A stretch of 64,000 nucleotides of DNA from Planctomycetota bacterium (GTDB lineage: Bacteria > Planctomycetota > Phycisphaerae > Phycisphaerales > UBA1924). The position numbers and the translations under genes are program-made. The DNA is taken from assembly GCA_039819165.1 (NCBI GenBank), contig JBCBSM010000001.1:558001-622000 (forward strand), read 5' to 3'. Position 1 is the stretch's first letter. The number at the start of each line of letters is the position of its first letter. Of the stretch, positions 49,453-60,561 are shown piece after piece. The notes beneath the pieces are model-generated. The model searched no databases. It worked only from the letters and a program-made list of their open reading frames with translations, and had not been told where the DNA came from.

Positions 49453-50414
49453 GGCGAGCCATCGGCGGCGCGGCGTCCCGCGTCGGGGAAGTCGGTGAAC
49501 AGCCCGTCGACGCGATGCTCGCGGAAGAAGCGGGCCATCGCCTCGGGCTCATCCTTGAACGTCCAGCAGTAGATCGCGAGGCCCCGCTCACGGGCCCTCC
49601 GCAGGAGCTCGGTCTCGGCACCATCGTCGCCTTCCACCAGCCGGCGGCTGGGGCCCAGCCCGTGGCAGAACTCGGCGGCGTCGCCCAGCTGGGCGGCGGA
49701 GGGTGGCTCGCCTACCAGCCACACCAGCCGCAGGCCCGTGCCCTGCTCGTACCGCATCCGGCGGAGGCTCTCCAGGTCGAAGCACTGGATGACGCACGGC
49801 GTCGCGGGCCCGGCGTATCCGCTGCGGGCGAGCGTGCGGATAAGAACGGGCTCGATGGGCCGGCCCTCGTCGCGGTGGAACTGCGGCCGCTTGGCCTCGG
49901 GCATGATGCCGACGTCGGCGCCGCCGTGCTTGCGGAGCGTGGCGTTGAGCCGCTGCACGAGCGCCGCCATCTCCTGGAGCGTGGGCACCGCACCGCCGCC
50001 GACGCCGGTCGTGACACGGAGGCGGCGGACCTCCTCGAGCGTGAAGTCGATCCAGTAGTAGCGGCCGTCGTCCCTCGCGCGGCCCGGGAAGACCGAGGCC
50101 ACATCGGTCACGCGGTCCATCGTGACGTCGTGGGCGCAGATCGCTACGCCGTCGCGGGTCAGCACGACGTCGGGCTCGATGTAGTCGGCCCCCTGCGCGT
50201 ACGCGAGGGCGTAGGCGGCCAGCGTGTGCTCCGGGAGGTATCCGCTCGCGCCGCGGTGGGCAATGACGATGGGTTCGGACGGGGCACGCGTCTCTTGGAC
50301 GGAGGAGGCCTCAGCGCGGGCAGGCGGCAGCGACGCGAGCAGCGCCCCGAAGCAGGCGACCACCACGAGGCCCAGGGGAATGAAGCGGCGGGCGCGACCG
50401 TGCGTGCTCGTCAT
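49449..50414 (-). CDS. Exported glycerophosphodiester phosphodiesterase
   Basis: A 321-residue enzyme releasing glycerol-3-phosphate from deacylated phospholipids. It has a signal peptide (FIPLGLVVVACFGALLASLP, then ARA-E). The GDPD core is visible: IAHRGASGYLPEHTLAAYAL (HRG and E), GADYIEPDVVLTRDGVAICA (ExD), HDVTMDRVTDV, PEAKRPQFHRDEG and WTFKDEPEAMARFF at the end. This matches periplasmic GlpQ rather than the cytoplasmic UgpQ by the insertion with IDFTLEEVRRLRV. ATG 50414 has GGAGG seven bases upstream and overlaps the stop of the alkyltransferase gene (ATGA), so the two are co-transcribed. Confidence 0.9.
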   Translation of the reverse strand: MTSTHGRARRFIPLGLVVVACFGALLASLPPARAEASSVQETRAPSEPIVIAHRGASGYLPEHTLAAYALAYAQGADYIEPDVVLTRDGVAICAHDVTMDRVTDVASVFPGRARDDGRYYWIDFTLEEVRRLRVTTGVGGGAVPTLQEMAALVQRLNATLRKHGGADVGIMPEAKRPQFHRDEGRPIEPVLIRTLARSGYAGPATPCVIQCFDLESLRRMRYEQGTGLRLVWLVGEPPSAAQLGDAAEFCHGLGPSRRLVEGDDGAETELLRRARERGLAIYCWTFKDEPEAMARFFREHRVDGLFTDFPDAGRRAADGSP

Positions 50415-50980
50415 GCGTGTGCCTCCGCAGTAGCCGGGCGGAACAGCCCGCCATTCGCCGTCGATTCGTGGTCCAGCAGCCACCGCTTGCGACCGAGCCC
50501 CCCGCCGTACCCATGCAGGCCGCCCGAGGCATCGACGACGCGATGGCAGGGCACGAGGATGGAGATGCGGTTCGCGCCGTTGGCGGCCCCCACCGCCCGC
50601 GCGGCGCCGGGCCGGCCCAGCCGCCGCGCGATGTCGCCGTAGCTGGTCGTCTCGCCGTAGGGGATCCGCAGCAGCTCCCGCCAGACCGCCTCGCGGAACG
50701 GCGTGCCCTGGATCACGAGCGGCAGGTCGAACTCGCGGAGCGAGCCCTCGAAGTACCGCCCAAGTTGCTCGGCGAGTTGGGTGAGCGCGGGACAGGCCTC
50801 GGTTGTCGCCGCCTCCACGATCGCGGCACCATGGAGCGCCCCAAGGCCCTCGATGGCGGCCGGCACGCGATGGCCGTACTCCACGAGGGCAACCCGCGGG
50901 CCGCCGCCCGCGTCGATCGATCCGAGGGTGAGCACCCCGACCGGCGAGGGCATGGTCGTGATCGTGAGGCGTGCGTCCAT
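50411..50980 (-). CDS. ogt: Methylated-DNA--protein-cysteine S-methyltransferase
   Basis: A 189-residue DNA repair protein that takes the alkyl group from O6-alkylguanine onto its own Cys. Seen: GTPFREAVWRELLRIPYGET, TSYGDIARRLGRPGAARAVG (recognition helix Arg), NGANRISILVPCHRVV with active-site PCHRV, and GYGGGLGRKRWLLDHE. The N-terminal domain has no Ada-type zinc Cys, so it is an Ogt rather than Ada. ATG 50980 is preceded by TACAGT six bases upstream and no Shine-Dalgarno site. It is divergent from the LysR gene with only 52 bases between the starts, so the two promoters overlap. Confidence 0.93.
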   Translation of the reverse strand: MDARLTITTMPSPVGVLTLGSIDAGGGPRVALVEYGHRVPAAIEGLGALHGAAIVEAATTEACPALTQLAEQLGRYFEGSLREFDLPLVIQGTPFREAVWRELLRIPYGETTSYGDIARRLGRPGAARAVGAANGANRISILVPCHRVVDASGGLHGYGGGLGRKRWLLDHESTANGGLFRPATAEAHA

Positions 50981-50986
50981 GGCCGG

Positions 50987-50992
50987 ACTGTA
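50987..50992 (-). promoter_or_regulatory. Candidate minus-10 element of ogt
   Basis: TACAGT on the minus strand, six bases before ATG 50980; the same hexamer precedes the oppA-like gene. It lies within the short ogt-lysR divergent region. Confidence 0.4.
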
Positions 50993-51032
50993 TCGGCCGC
51001 GACCCCGCCGGCTGGGTCTGCAACGATCCTCC

Positions 51033-51914
51033 ATGGAGCTCACCCCGCTGCGGTACCTCAGCGCCATCGCCGAGGCGGACACGATGACCGCCGCCGCCGA
51101 GCGGCTGGGCGTCGCGCAGCCCACGCTGTCGGCCGCCGTGCGCCGCCTCGAGGAGGAACTCGGCGTCGAGCTGTTCAGCCGCACGGGCCGGGGGCTGGAG
51201 CCGACCGAGGCCTGCCGGGTCTTCCTGGAGCACGCGAGCGACGCGCTGCGGGGCATCGACGCCGGCGTGCGCGCCGTGCGGGCGCTGGCGGGGCTCGAGG
51301 CGGGCACCGTCCGAGTGGGCGGCGGCGCGACCGCGGTGACCTATCTGCTGCCCCGGGTCGTCGAGCGGTTCCGCCGCGAGCACCCGAGGCTGCACGTCAA
51401 CATCCGCGAGGCGGGCAGCGCCCACGTGGCCGAATCGGTGCTGCGGGGCGACCTGGACCTGGCCATCGTGACCCCCCCGGTCACGCTACCGGGGGGCGAC
51501 GAGCTCATGACCGTCGCCACGGGTCGAGACGAGCTGCGGCTGGTCGCACCGCCCGGGCACCCACTGGCCGATCGGGCGACCTTTCGCTGGGACGCCCTCG
51601 CCGGCGAGCCGGTCGTGGGCTTCGATGCCGGCAGCAGCGTGCGGCTTGCCATCGACGAGGCCGCGGCCTCCCGCGGCGTGTCGCTGGATGTCGTCGTCGA
51701 GTTGCGGTCGATCCAGGGCATCCGCCGGATGGTCCAGGCCGGCGTGGGTTGCGGCTTCGTCAGCAGCTTGGCGCTCGAGGAGGGCGAGGGGCTCGCGTGC
51801 GAGCACGGGGCGCTGGCCCGAGAACTCGCCGTTGTGCGACGGCGGGATCGTGTGCCCAGCCCCGCCGCGGTAGCGTTCGAGGCGGTGCTGGCGGCGTCCC
51901 TGGCCGAACAATAG
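51033..51914 (+). CDS. LysR-type transcriptional regulator
   Basis: A 293-residue regulator with an N-terminal winged HTH (LRYLSAIAEADTMTAAAERL, GVAQPTLSAAVRRLEEELGV, ELFSRTGRGLEPTEA) and a C-terminal two-lobed effector domain (GTVRVGGGATAVTYLLPRVV, LDLAIVTPPVTLP, ELRLVAPPGHPLADR). ATG 51033 is preceded by AACGAT five bases upstream, a poorer version of the TAnnnT pattern, and lacks a Shine-Dalgarno site. The aconitase gene follows 99 bases downstream in the same direction. LysR proteins such as CcpC control aconitase in Bacillus, so control of acnA is a fair guess by position, as is control of the divergent ogt. Confidence 0.92.
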   Translation: MELTPLRYLSAIAEADTMTAAAERLGVAQPTLSAAVRRLEEELGVELFSRTGRGLEPTEACRVFLEHASDALRGIDAGVRAVRALAGLEAGTVRVGGGATAVTYLLPRVVERFRREHPRLHVNIREAGSAHVAESVLRGDLDLAIVTPPVTLPGGDELMTVATGRDELRLVAPPGHPLADRATFRWDALAGEPVVGFDAGSSVRLAIDEAAASRGVSLDVVVELRSIQGIRRMVQAGVGCGFVSSLALEEGEGLACEHGALARELAVVRRRDRVPSPAAVAFEAVLAASLAEQ

Positions 51915-52013
51915 TCTCAATCTATTACACAGTGTATTGGCATCAATTGGAATGATGCACTCGGGTCGCGGATACTGAGGTGGAGTTCGCACCGACGCGC
52001 AGGAGCCCAGCCC

Positions 52014-54785
<2,772 letters not shown>

Positions 54786-54796
54786 GGCCGGGCACG

Positions 54797-55180
54797 ATGG
54801 GCGACTTCAACTCCGAGCACAACCGAGCCGTCTGGTTCGACATTCCCGTCGCCGACCTCGATCGTGCGATCGTGTTCTACGGCGACGTGCTGGCGATCGG
54901 CGTGCATCGCGAGAGCTTCGAAGGCTTCGAGTTCGCCGTGCTCGACCACGACCAGGGCAACGGCGGCTGCCTCGTGCCGAACACGGGCGAGGTGGCCGAC
55001 ACGGGCGTGCTGATCTACCTCAATGTCGACGGACGGATCCGAGATGCGGTCGAGAAAGTCCGGGCTGGCGGAGGCGCGGTGAAGCAGGACATTCACCAGA
55101 TCGGGCCGCACGGGTACCGGGCAATCATCAGCGATTGCGAGGGCAACTGCGTAGCGCTGCATTCACGCAGCGACGCGTAG
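54797..55180 (+). CDS. VOC-family (glyoxalase/bleomycin resistance fold) protein
   Basis: A 127-residue single VOC domain with two babab modules: AVWFDIPVADLDRAIVFYGD, then FAVLDHDQGNGGCLVPNT, GVLIYLNVDGRIRDAVEKVR and GYRAIISDCEGNCVALHSR. The FYGDVLAI motif and the PVxDLxRAxxFY pattern are typical of the uncharacterised VOC branch seen as predicted enzymes related to lactoylglutathione lyase. The metal ligands cannot be assigned with confidence. ATG 54797 is eleven bases after acnA, so it is likely in the same transcript. It is convergent with the histidine kinase gene, three bases apart. Confidence 0.85.
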   Translation: MGDFNSEHNRAVWFDIPVADLDRAIVFYGDVLAIGVHRESFEGFEFAVLDHDQGNGGCLVPNTGEVADTGVLIYLNVDGRIRDAVEKVRAGGGAVKQDIHQIGPHGYRAIISDCEGNCVALHSRSDA

Positions 55181-55183
55181 GCG

Positions 55184-56992
55184 TCATCGCTCGGCGGCGT
55201 GTGCGTGCTTGATGCACGCGTCCACCAGCCCGTCACGGCTGAAGGGCTTGGGCAGGAAGCCATCGAAGCCCGCCTCGCGGCAGCGCTGCTCTTCTTCGGG
55301 CATGACGCAGGCGGACGCGGCCAGGATGGGCGTCGCGACGCCCCGGGCGCGGATGGCGCGGGTCGCCTCGTAGCCGTCCAGAACGGGCATCTGGAGGTCC
55401 ATCAGGATGAGATCGAAGGCCTCGGCGTCGTCGCACGCGGCGTCGACGGCCTGCCGTCCGTCGTCGACGATGCGATGCTCGGCTCCGCACAGCGTGAGGA
55501 AGTGGGCGACGAGCCGCTGGTTGTCCCGGCCGTCCTCGGCGACGAGCACCCGCATGCCCCGCAGCGGTGCGTTGGTGTGGTCTTCGGTCTCGAGGGGCGG
55601 AATCTCTGGCTGGGGTGGCGGTGCGTCCATCGCGGCCACGCTAGCCGGCTTTGGGTGGATCTGCAGGCAGGCCTCGTTGAGTGCGCGAGTGGCCTCCTCG
55701 GCGGGCGTTGCATCGCCAGCAGAGTCCCCGATGTCGATGGTGCAGGCGAAGGTGCTGCCGACGCCGGCCTCGGATTCGACGATGAGCTCGCCGCCCAGCA
55801 TGCGGGCCAGCGCCGCGGAGATCCTGAGCCCGAGCCCGCTGCCACCGAAGCGACGCGTCGCGGACGAGTCCTCCTGGTGGAAGGCATCGAATCGGAGCAC
55901 GCGGTCGCGCTGCTCGGGGTCCATGCCGATGCCGGTATCGACGACGGTGATGCGGAGCCGCCGCTGGTCGGGCTCGGCTAGCACGCGGATGGTGACGCCA
56001 CCGTGGTCGGTGAACTTGACCGCGTTGTCCAGGAGGTTGCCGACGAGCTGTGCGAGCCGCTCGGGGTCCGTCGTGATCCGCTTGGGGAGCGAGCCTCGAA
56101 CCTCGGCCGAGAGCGTGAGGCCCTTCTCGTGGGCGTGGCGGGCGTGACGCGCGAGCACCGCGCCGAGCACCGGGAGTGCCCGCACCTCCCGTCGCTCGAC
56201 GATCAGGTCGCCCCGATCGATCTTGGAGACGTCGAGTACGTCGTCGAGGAGGTGGAGCAGCCGCGAGGCGCTGCGGCCGATGGCGTCGCCCGCCTCGCGG
56301 ACCATCCGCGGATCATCGCCGTCGCGGAGCAGGTCCGCGTATCCCAGGATGGCCGACATGGGCGTGCGGATCTCGTGGCTCATGGTGGCCAGGAAGCGGC
56401 CCTTGGCGTCGCTGGCGGCCTCGGCCCGCAGCCGCGCCTCGTCGAGCTGGAGTGTGCGGCGGCGGACTTCCTCCGAGAGCGTGCGGTTGCGCTGCTCGAG
56501 CTCGTCGCTCAGCTTCCGCTCGGTCGCCTCGGCGCATAGCGAACGCTCGAAATCGCCCAGGTCGGTCAGCACGAAGCGCCAGGACCACAGATTCAGCAAC
56601 AGCAGCGCGGCGGCGAGGAGCCGGTACGCCGGCCAGGCGAACGCCACGATGCTGAAGGCGTAGCCGCAGGCGGCGCACCAGAAGAAGATGTGCGCGAGCT
56701 GGAACATCTTCTGGTTGCGATCCTGCGGAGCCTGCTTGCGGTGCGTCCGCAGCCAGAAGACGTAGATCCGCGCGTAGGCGGCGACCACGCCCAGCGTCAG
56801 CGCAATGAGCGCGATGATCCACGGCCAATCGGGCTCGCCCGCCTGGTTCACCAGGCAGTGCGTCCGCGGCATGTAGCGGCCGAAATTGGTGAAGAAGTCC
56901 CACGGCGTGGCGGCCGACGCGGCGGCGAGTTCGCCCATTTCGGGCCGCGGTGCGGCGCACGTGGCATCGACGGGGATTAGCCGCTCGCCCAT
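55184..56992 (-). CDS. Hybrid sensor histidine kinase with C-terminal receiver
   Basis: A 602-residue membrane sensor. An N-terminal outside stretch of about 50 residues is followed by three membrane helices (WPWIIALIALTLGVVAAYAR; MFQLAHIFFWCAACGYAFSI; RLLAAALLLLNLWSWRFVL), a coiled coil, and the kinase core: H-box FLATMSHEIRTPMSAILGYA, N-box LVGNLLDNAVKFTDHGG, then DTGIGMDPEQRD, and FGGSGLGLRISAALARMLGG. The receiver follows (VLVAEDGRDNQRLVAHFL, phospho-Asp in LILMDLQMPVLDGY, Lys in FLPKPF). ATG 56992 is used; ATG 57022 is an alternative. No partner regulator is adjacent, so phosphotransfer probably goes to a distant HPt protein or ends in the receiver. The signal is unknown. Confidence 0.9.
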   Translation of the reverse strand: MGERLIPVDATCAAPRPEMGELAAASAATPWDFFTNFGRYMPRTHCLVNQAGEPDWPWIIALIALTLGVVAAYARIYVFWLRTHRKQAPQDRNQKMFQLAHIFFWCAACGYAFSIVAFAWPAYRLLAAALLLLNLWSWRFVLTDLGDFERSLCAEATERKLSDELEQRNRTLSEEVRRRTLQLDEARLRAEAASDAKGRFLATMSHEIRTPMSAILGYADLLRDGDDPRMVREAGDAIGRSASRLLHLLDDVLDVSKIDRGDLIVERREVRALPVLGAVLARHARHAHEKGLTLSAEVRGSLPKRITTDPERLAQLVGNLLDNAVKFTDHGGVTIRVLAEPDQRRLRITVVDTGIGMDPEQRDRVLRFDAFHQEDSSATRRFGGSGLGLRISAALARMLGGELIVESEAGVGSTFACTIDIGDSAGDATPAEEATRALNEACLQIHPKPASVAAMDAPPPQPEIPPLETEDHTNAPLRGMRVLVAEDGRDNQRLVAHFLTLCGAEHRIVDDGRQAVDAACDDAEAFDLILMDLQMPVLDGYEATRAIRARGVATPILAASACVMPEEEQRCREAGFDGFLPKPFSRDGLVDACIKHAHAAER

Positions 56993-57149
56993 CGTGGCCT
57001 GCCCGCCGTCGGCCCAGTGCATGCATGGTGCATCGGGCGTCGATGCACCGTCGTTCAGGCCGTGTCGTGCCGGGATCGGAGCGATCCCCGATCTCCGGGA
57101 TAGGGATTCCCGAAAGCCGGTGCTGGCCCACCCGATCGGGCTCGGGCCG

Positions 57150-57935
57150 CTAGCGAGCCTCGGCCTCGGCGGCTTTGGCCCTGCCGCGGGCCGATCCACA
57201 TGCGTCGCCGAGCGGATCGGGGTCGGTGCGACGCGGGCCGTACCACAGGTCGAGCCCGCCGCGCTTCCGGACGTGCCCGGGCCCCCGGACGCACAGGCGG
57301 GCCAGCTCGCCGAAGAGCTCCAGCAGCGTGTAGGTCCGGATCTTGCGGGCCGACGTAGTGACCGGATGGCGGATCCAGGCGTAGCGCCCAATCCGGCGGA
57401 GGCGTCGGGCGAGGATGGTCTCCTCGGCGGCGTAGTAGCGTTCGTCGAAGCCACCCGCGGCGTCGAAGGCCTCCCGCGTGCAGAATAAGAACGCGCCCGA
57501 GGAGAGGCCCAGCACGCGGTAGCCGAGCATCATCAGCCAGAGCAGCACCCGCACGGTGCGCGAGACCCGGCCGTCGAATCGGATCGGGCACGCGCCGTAG
57601 GCGTAGCCGGCCTCGAGCGCTCCAACCGCGGCGACGGCGGCGTCCGGCGGCACGATGCTGTCCGCATCGACGAAGACCAAGATGTCTCCCGTGGCGCGCG
57701 CCGCGCCGGCGTTGCGGGTTGCGGCGATCTGGCGATTGCGCACCCGCACGACGGTGGCGCCGGAGGCTTCGGCGATCTCGGCCGTGCGATCCTCGGAGGC
57801 ATCGTCGGCGACGATGATCTCCGCGTCGTGGCCCGCGCCACCGAGCACCGCCGACGCATCGCGAAGCGCTGCGAGCGTGCGGGGGAGCAGCAGCTCCTCG
57901 TTGTACGCCGGCACGACGAAGGAGACCCGGGCCAC
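57150..57935 (-). CDS. Glycosyltransferase family 2
   Basis: A 261-residue GT-A glycosyltransferase. The opening RVSFVVPAYNEELLLPRTLA and the DXD-type segment VFVDADSIVPPDA are clear; EIIVADDASEDRTAEIAEAS is the nucleotide part. GACPIRFDGRVSRTVR and GAFLFCTREAFDAAGGFDER are the acceptor-side strings of the TIGR04283/hopene-associated-like group. There is a short amphipathic region but no certain membrane helix. GTG 57935 lies seven bases after the crotonase gene stop, so it is co-transcribed with lipid-catabolic genes, though no shared function is evident. Acceptor and donor unknown. The C-terminus is an Ala/Glu/Arg tail. Confidence 0.85.
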   Translation of the reverse strand: MARVSFVVPAYNEELLLPRTLAALRDASAVLGGAGHDAEIIVADDASEDRTAEIAEASGATVVRVRNRQIAATRNAGAARATGDILVFVDADSIVPPDAAVAAVGALEAGYAYGACPIRFDGRVSRTVRVLLWLMMLGYRVLGLSSGAFLFCTREAFDAAGGFDERYYAAEETILARRLRRIGRYAWIRHPVTTSARKIRTYTLLELFGELARLCVRGPGHVRKRGGLDLWYGPRRTDPDPLGDACGSARGRAKAAEAEAR

Positions 57936-57942
57936 CGACCCG

Positions 57943-58698
57943 CTAGGCCTTCTGGAACGCGGCGGCCAGCCGGTCGCGGGCGTCGGGCGAAGCGAGCACC
58001 GAGGCGCTCAGGTCGGCGGCCCGCTGCGCGAGCTCGGGGTCGGCCGACCCGTCGAGTTCGGCCAGCAGCCGCTTCGTCGCCGCGAGCGCATTGGGCCCAC
58101 CCGAGGCCAGCCGATCAACGACTTCCGCGACGCAGGCATCGAGCGCGTCTCTGTCGGCCGCGAGCGCATCGACGATGCCGGCGTCGCGGGCGGCCTCCCC
58201 GCTCATGAGCCCGCCGCGGAGCAGGATGGCCCGGGCCGGCCCGTGGCCGACCTTTCGGGCGAGCACCGGGGCGACGACCGCCGGGCACACGCCCAGGTCG
58301 ACCTCGGGGAAGCCCAGCTTGGCGTCGGCGTGGGAGGCGACGAGGTCGCACGCGCACGCGAGGCCGCACCCACCGCCGATCGCCGCGCCGTTCACGCGGG
58401 CGACGACTACGGCCGACAGGCGGCGGAGCCGAACCGTGAGCTCGGCGATGCGGCCCAGCAGCCGCGGCGGCGCATCGGGATCGCCCAGCACGCTCTTGAG
58501 GTCCATGCCGGCGCAGAACGCCCGGCCCTCTCCCGTGAACACGAGCACGTGCGGCCCGGACTGCTCGGCCTCGAACTCGTCGAGCCGGTCGTGAATGGCG
58601 TCGAGCAGCGGCAGCGACAGCGCGTTGCGTGCATCGGGCCGCCGCATGGTGAGCGTCGCGGTCGGTCCTTCGCGTTCGAGCGTTGCCAGTTCGGGCAT
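57943..58698 (-). CDS. Enoyl-CoA hydratase family, methylglutaconyl-CoA hydratase-like
   Basis: A 251-residue crotonase-fold protein. The oxyanion-hole segments are FCAGMDLKSVL and NGAAIGGGCGLACACDLVAS. Of the two classical catalytic Glu, the first is Gly (GGGCGLA) and the second is kept in FPEVDLGVCPAVVAPVL. This set, together with LGxxPAVxxP, is the pattern of bacterial 3-methylglutaconyl-CoA hydratase (LiuC), a step of leucine breakdown, and the HMG-CoA lyase gene two genes upstream makes the next step in that pathway. ATG 58698 has GGAGG upstream; 16 bases separate it from the preceding crotonase gene. Other enoyl-CoA substrates cannot be excluded. Confidence 0.82.
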   Translation of the reverse strand: MPELATLEREGPTATLTMRRPDARNALSLPLLDAIHDRLDEFEAEQSGPHVLVFTGEGRAFCAGMDLKSVLGDPDAPPRLLGRIAELTVRLRRLSAVVVARVNGAAIGGGCGLACACDLVASHADAKLGFPEVDLGVCPAVVAPVLARKVGHGPARAILLRGGLMSGEAARDAGIVDALAADRDALDACVAEVVDRLASGGPNALAATKRLLAELDGSADPELAQRAADLSASVLASPDARDRLAAAFQKA

Positions 58699-58714
58699 GC
58701 GTCCTCCGAGTGGG

Positions 58715-59434
58715 CTACCGGGCCAGGGCGGCGCCGAGCATCTGGTGCGATTCGTCCGAGCCCACGAGCGCGAGCGACGCGGCGAGGCCCGCGGCGGCGT
58801 TGGCGGGCATCAACTCATTCATCCAGCGCTTGGTTTCGCGCAGCGCGTGGGGCGGCTTGGCGGCGAGGCTGCCCGCGATCTCCATCGCCCGGGCGGCCGG
58901 GTCATCGGCGAGTTCGTGCACGAGGCCAACGTCGTGCGCGCGACGTCCGTCGATCAGCCCCGGATCCAGCAGGCGTGCACGGGCCGGCCCCCAGCCGATC
59001 GAGGCCAGGAACGGCGCAGTGACGGCGGGCGAGATGCCCAGCCGGGTGACCGGGTAACCCAGCTTCGCGTCGGGCGAGGCAACCACGACGTCGGCCCCGC
59101 CCAGCAGCGCGCATCCACCCGCGATCGCGGCGCCCTGCACCGCGGCCACGACCGGGATGGGCAGCGCTCGCAGGGCGGCCACGATTGCCGACAGGTTCGC
59201 CAGCAGCGAGGCCAGGTTTGCGTCGCCGTGGGGCCCAACGCACGCGTCGAGATCGAAGCCCGCGCAGAATGCCCGGCCCTCGCCGGCCAGCAGCATGGCA
59301 CGATCGCCGTCCCGTTCGAGGTCGCCGATCCGCTTGGCCAGTTCGCGCAGCCCGTCTGGCGTGAGCGCGTTGCGCCGCTCGGGTCGATCGAGCACGATCC
59401 GGACCACGCCGTTGTCGCGGTCGAGCCGGATCAC
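58715..59434 (-). CDS. Enoyl-CoA hydratase-like protein lacking both catalytic glutamates
   Basis: A 239-residue crotonase-fold protein. Oxyanion-hole segments are intact (FCAGFDLDACV; GAAIAGGCALLGGADVVVAS), but the positions of the two catalytic Glu read Ala (GGCALL) and Val (GYPVTRLGISPAVTAP). It is thus unlikely to be a normal hydratase; related proteins act as isomerases, decarboxylases, thioesterases or partners. The sequence is otherwise close to its neighbour at 57943, suggesting duplication and divergence. GTG 59434 overlaps the lyase stop by four bases (GTGA), so it is strictly coupled to it. Confidence 0.82.
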   Translation of the reverse strand: MIRLDRDNGVVRIVLDRPERRNALTPDGLRELAKRIGDLERDGDRAMLLAGEGRAFCAGFDLDACVGPHGDANLASLLANLSAIVAALRALPIPVVAAVQGAAIAGGCALLGGADVVVASPDAKLGYPVTRLGISPAVTAPFLASIGWGPARARLLDPGLIDGRRAHDVGLVHELADDPAARAMEIAGSLAAKPPHALRETKRWMNELMPANAAAGLAASLALVGSDESHQMLGAALAR

Positions 59435-60384
59435 GGGGTGGCCCCGGCCCGCGCTTCGGCCAGCATCCGGTCGGCAACGGCGTGGGCCACGGAGAGCGCG
59501 GCGCGGTCGATGCGTGTCGCGTATCCCACGTGCTCGATGGCGGCAACGAGTGTTTCGGTGGCTATGTTGCCCGGCGCACGCGACTCGGGCGTCGAGGCGT
59601 ACGGACACCCGCCGAGTCCGGCGATCGACGCATCGAAGGACCGCACCCCAGCTCCCAGCGCCGCGATGACGCAGTCGGCGGCGCGGCCGAACGTGTCGTG
59701 CAGGTGCAGGTTGAGCCCCGCGTGCAGATTCGCGGGCGTGGCGGCGAGCACCCGCTCGACGCGGCGGGCGACGTCGTCGGGCGTCGCGTGGCCGATGGTG
59801 TCGGCGACGGACAGCTCATCGACGGCGAGATCGTCGGCGAGCCTCTGCGCGACCCCGAGCACCGCGTCCACGTCGATGACGCCCTCGAAGGGGCACGCAA
59901 AGGCGCAGCTGATGTACCCGCGGATCCGCAGGCCCGCGTCGTGGGCCCGCCGGGCGACGGGCCGCATGCGATCGATGGACTCGGCGATCGATGCGTTGGT
60001 GTTCTTCTGGCTGAAGGTCTCGCTGGCGGCAGTGAAGAGGGCGACCGTGTCGATGACGGGACGGCCGCCGCTGCCCGCAGCGGCGATCGCGTTGGCCTCC
60101 AGCAGCCGATCGAGGCCCTTTTCGTTGGGCACCAGGGCGCTCACGGAGACGTCCTCGGGCATGCCGCCGGCGAGCATCGCCAGCAAGTCGGAGGCGTCGC
60201 CCAGCTGCGGAATCCACCGCGGGCTGACGAAGCTCGTGGCCTCGATCGCGTCGGGCCGGGCGGCCAGGAGGGCGCGGATCAGCCGGGCCTTGGCCTCCGT
60301 CGGGACGCGTTCGGGCTCGTTCTGGAGCCCATCGCGGGGCCCGACCTCCGTGACGCGAACGAGCTGGCGAGCCTCAGCGGCCAT
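59431..60384 (-). CDS. mvaB: Hydroxymethylglutaryl-CoA lyase
   Basis: Splits HMG-CoA to acetyl-CoA and acetoacetate, the last step of leucine catabolism. The 317-residue TIM barrel shows VTEVGPRDGLQNEPERVPTE (Arg, Asp of the metal and catalytic site), EATSFVSPRWIPQLGDA, LSVADTIGHATPDDV, LHLHDTFGRA (metal His pair) and the signature region SIAGLGGCPYA followed by GNIATE, with the catalytic Cys in GGCP. ATG 60384 is preceded by TACCAT five bases upstream, with no Shine-Dalgarno site. It is the first gene of a four-gene unit: lyase, two crotonase-fold proteins and a glycosyltransferase. Confidence 0.92.
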   Translation of the reverse strand: MAAEARQLVRVTEVGPRDGLQNEPERVPTEAKARLIRALLAARPDAIEATSFVSPRWIPQLGDASDLLAMLAGGMPEDVSVSALVPNEKGLDRLLEANAIAAAGSGGRPVIDTVALFTAASETFSQKNTNASIAESIDRMRPVARRAHDAGLRIRGYISCAFACPFEGVIDVDAVLGVAQRLADDLAVDELSVADTIGHATPDDVARRVERVLAATPANLHAGLNLHLHDTFGRAADCVIAALGAGVRSFDASIAGLGGCPYASTPESRAPGNIATETLVAAIEHVGYATRIDRAALSVAHAVADRMLAEARAGATP

Positions 60385-60389
60385 GGGCG

Positions 60390-60395
60390 ATGGTA
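60390..60395 (-). promoter_or_regulatory. Candidate minus-10 element of the HMG-CoA lyase operon
   Basis: TACCAT on the minus strand, five bases before ATG 60384; no Shine-Dalgarno site. Confidence 0.4.
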
Positions 60396-60561
60396 GATTC
60401 GGTGTCCCGAACGGAGCAGGGACGCCCGGCGGCCGATCGCGATACAGTCGGAGGCCCGCACGCGGTTCGGGGAATCGCGGCATCATGAGCCGGAACACAC
60501 GGGCCGACGGCCAAGAAGCCGCGTCGGCCCAGAAAAGAAGAGAAGCCAAAGGAGAGTCGCC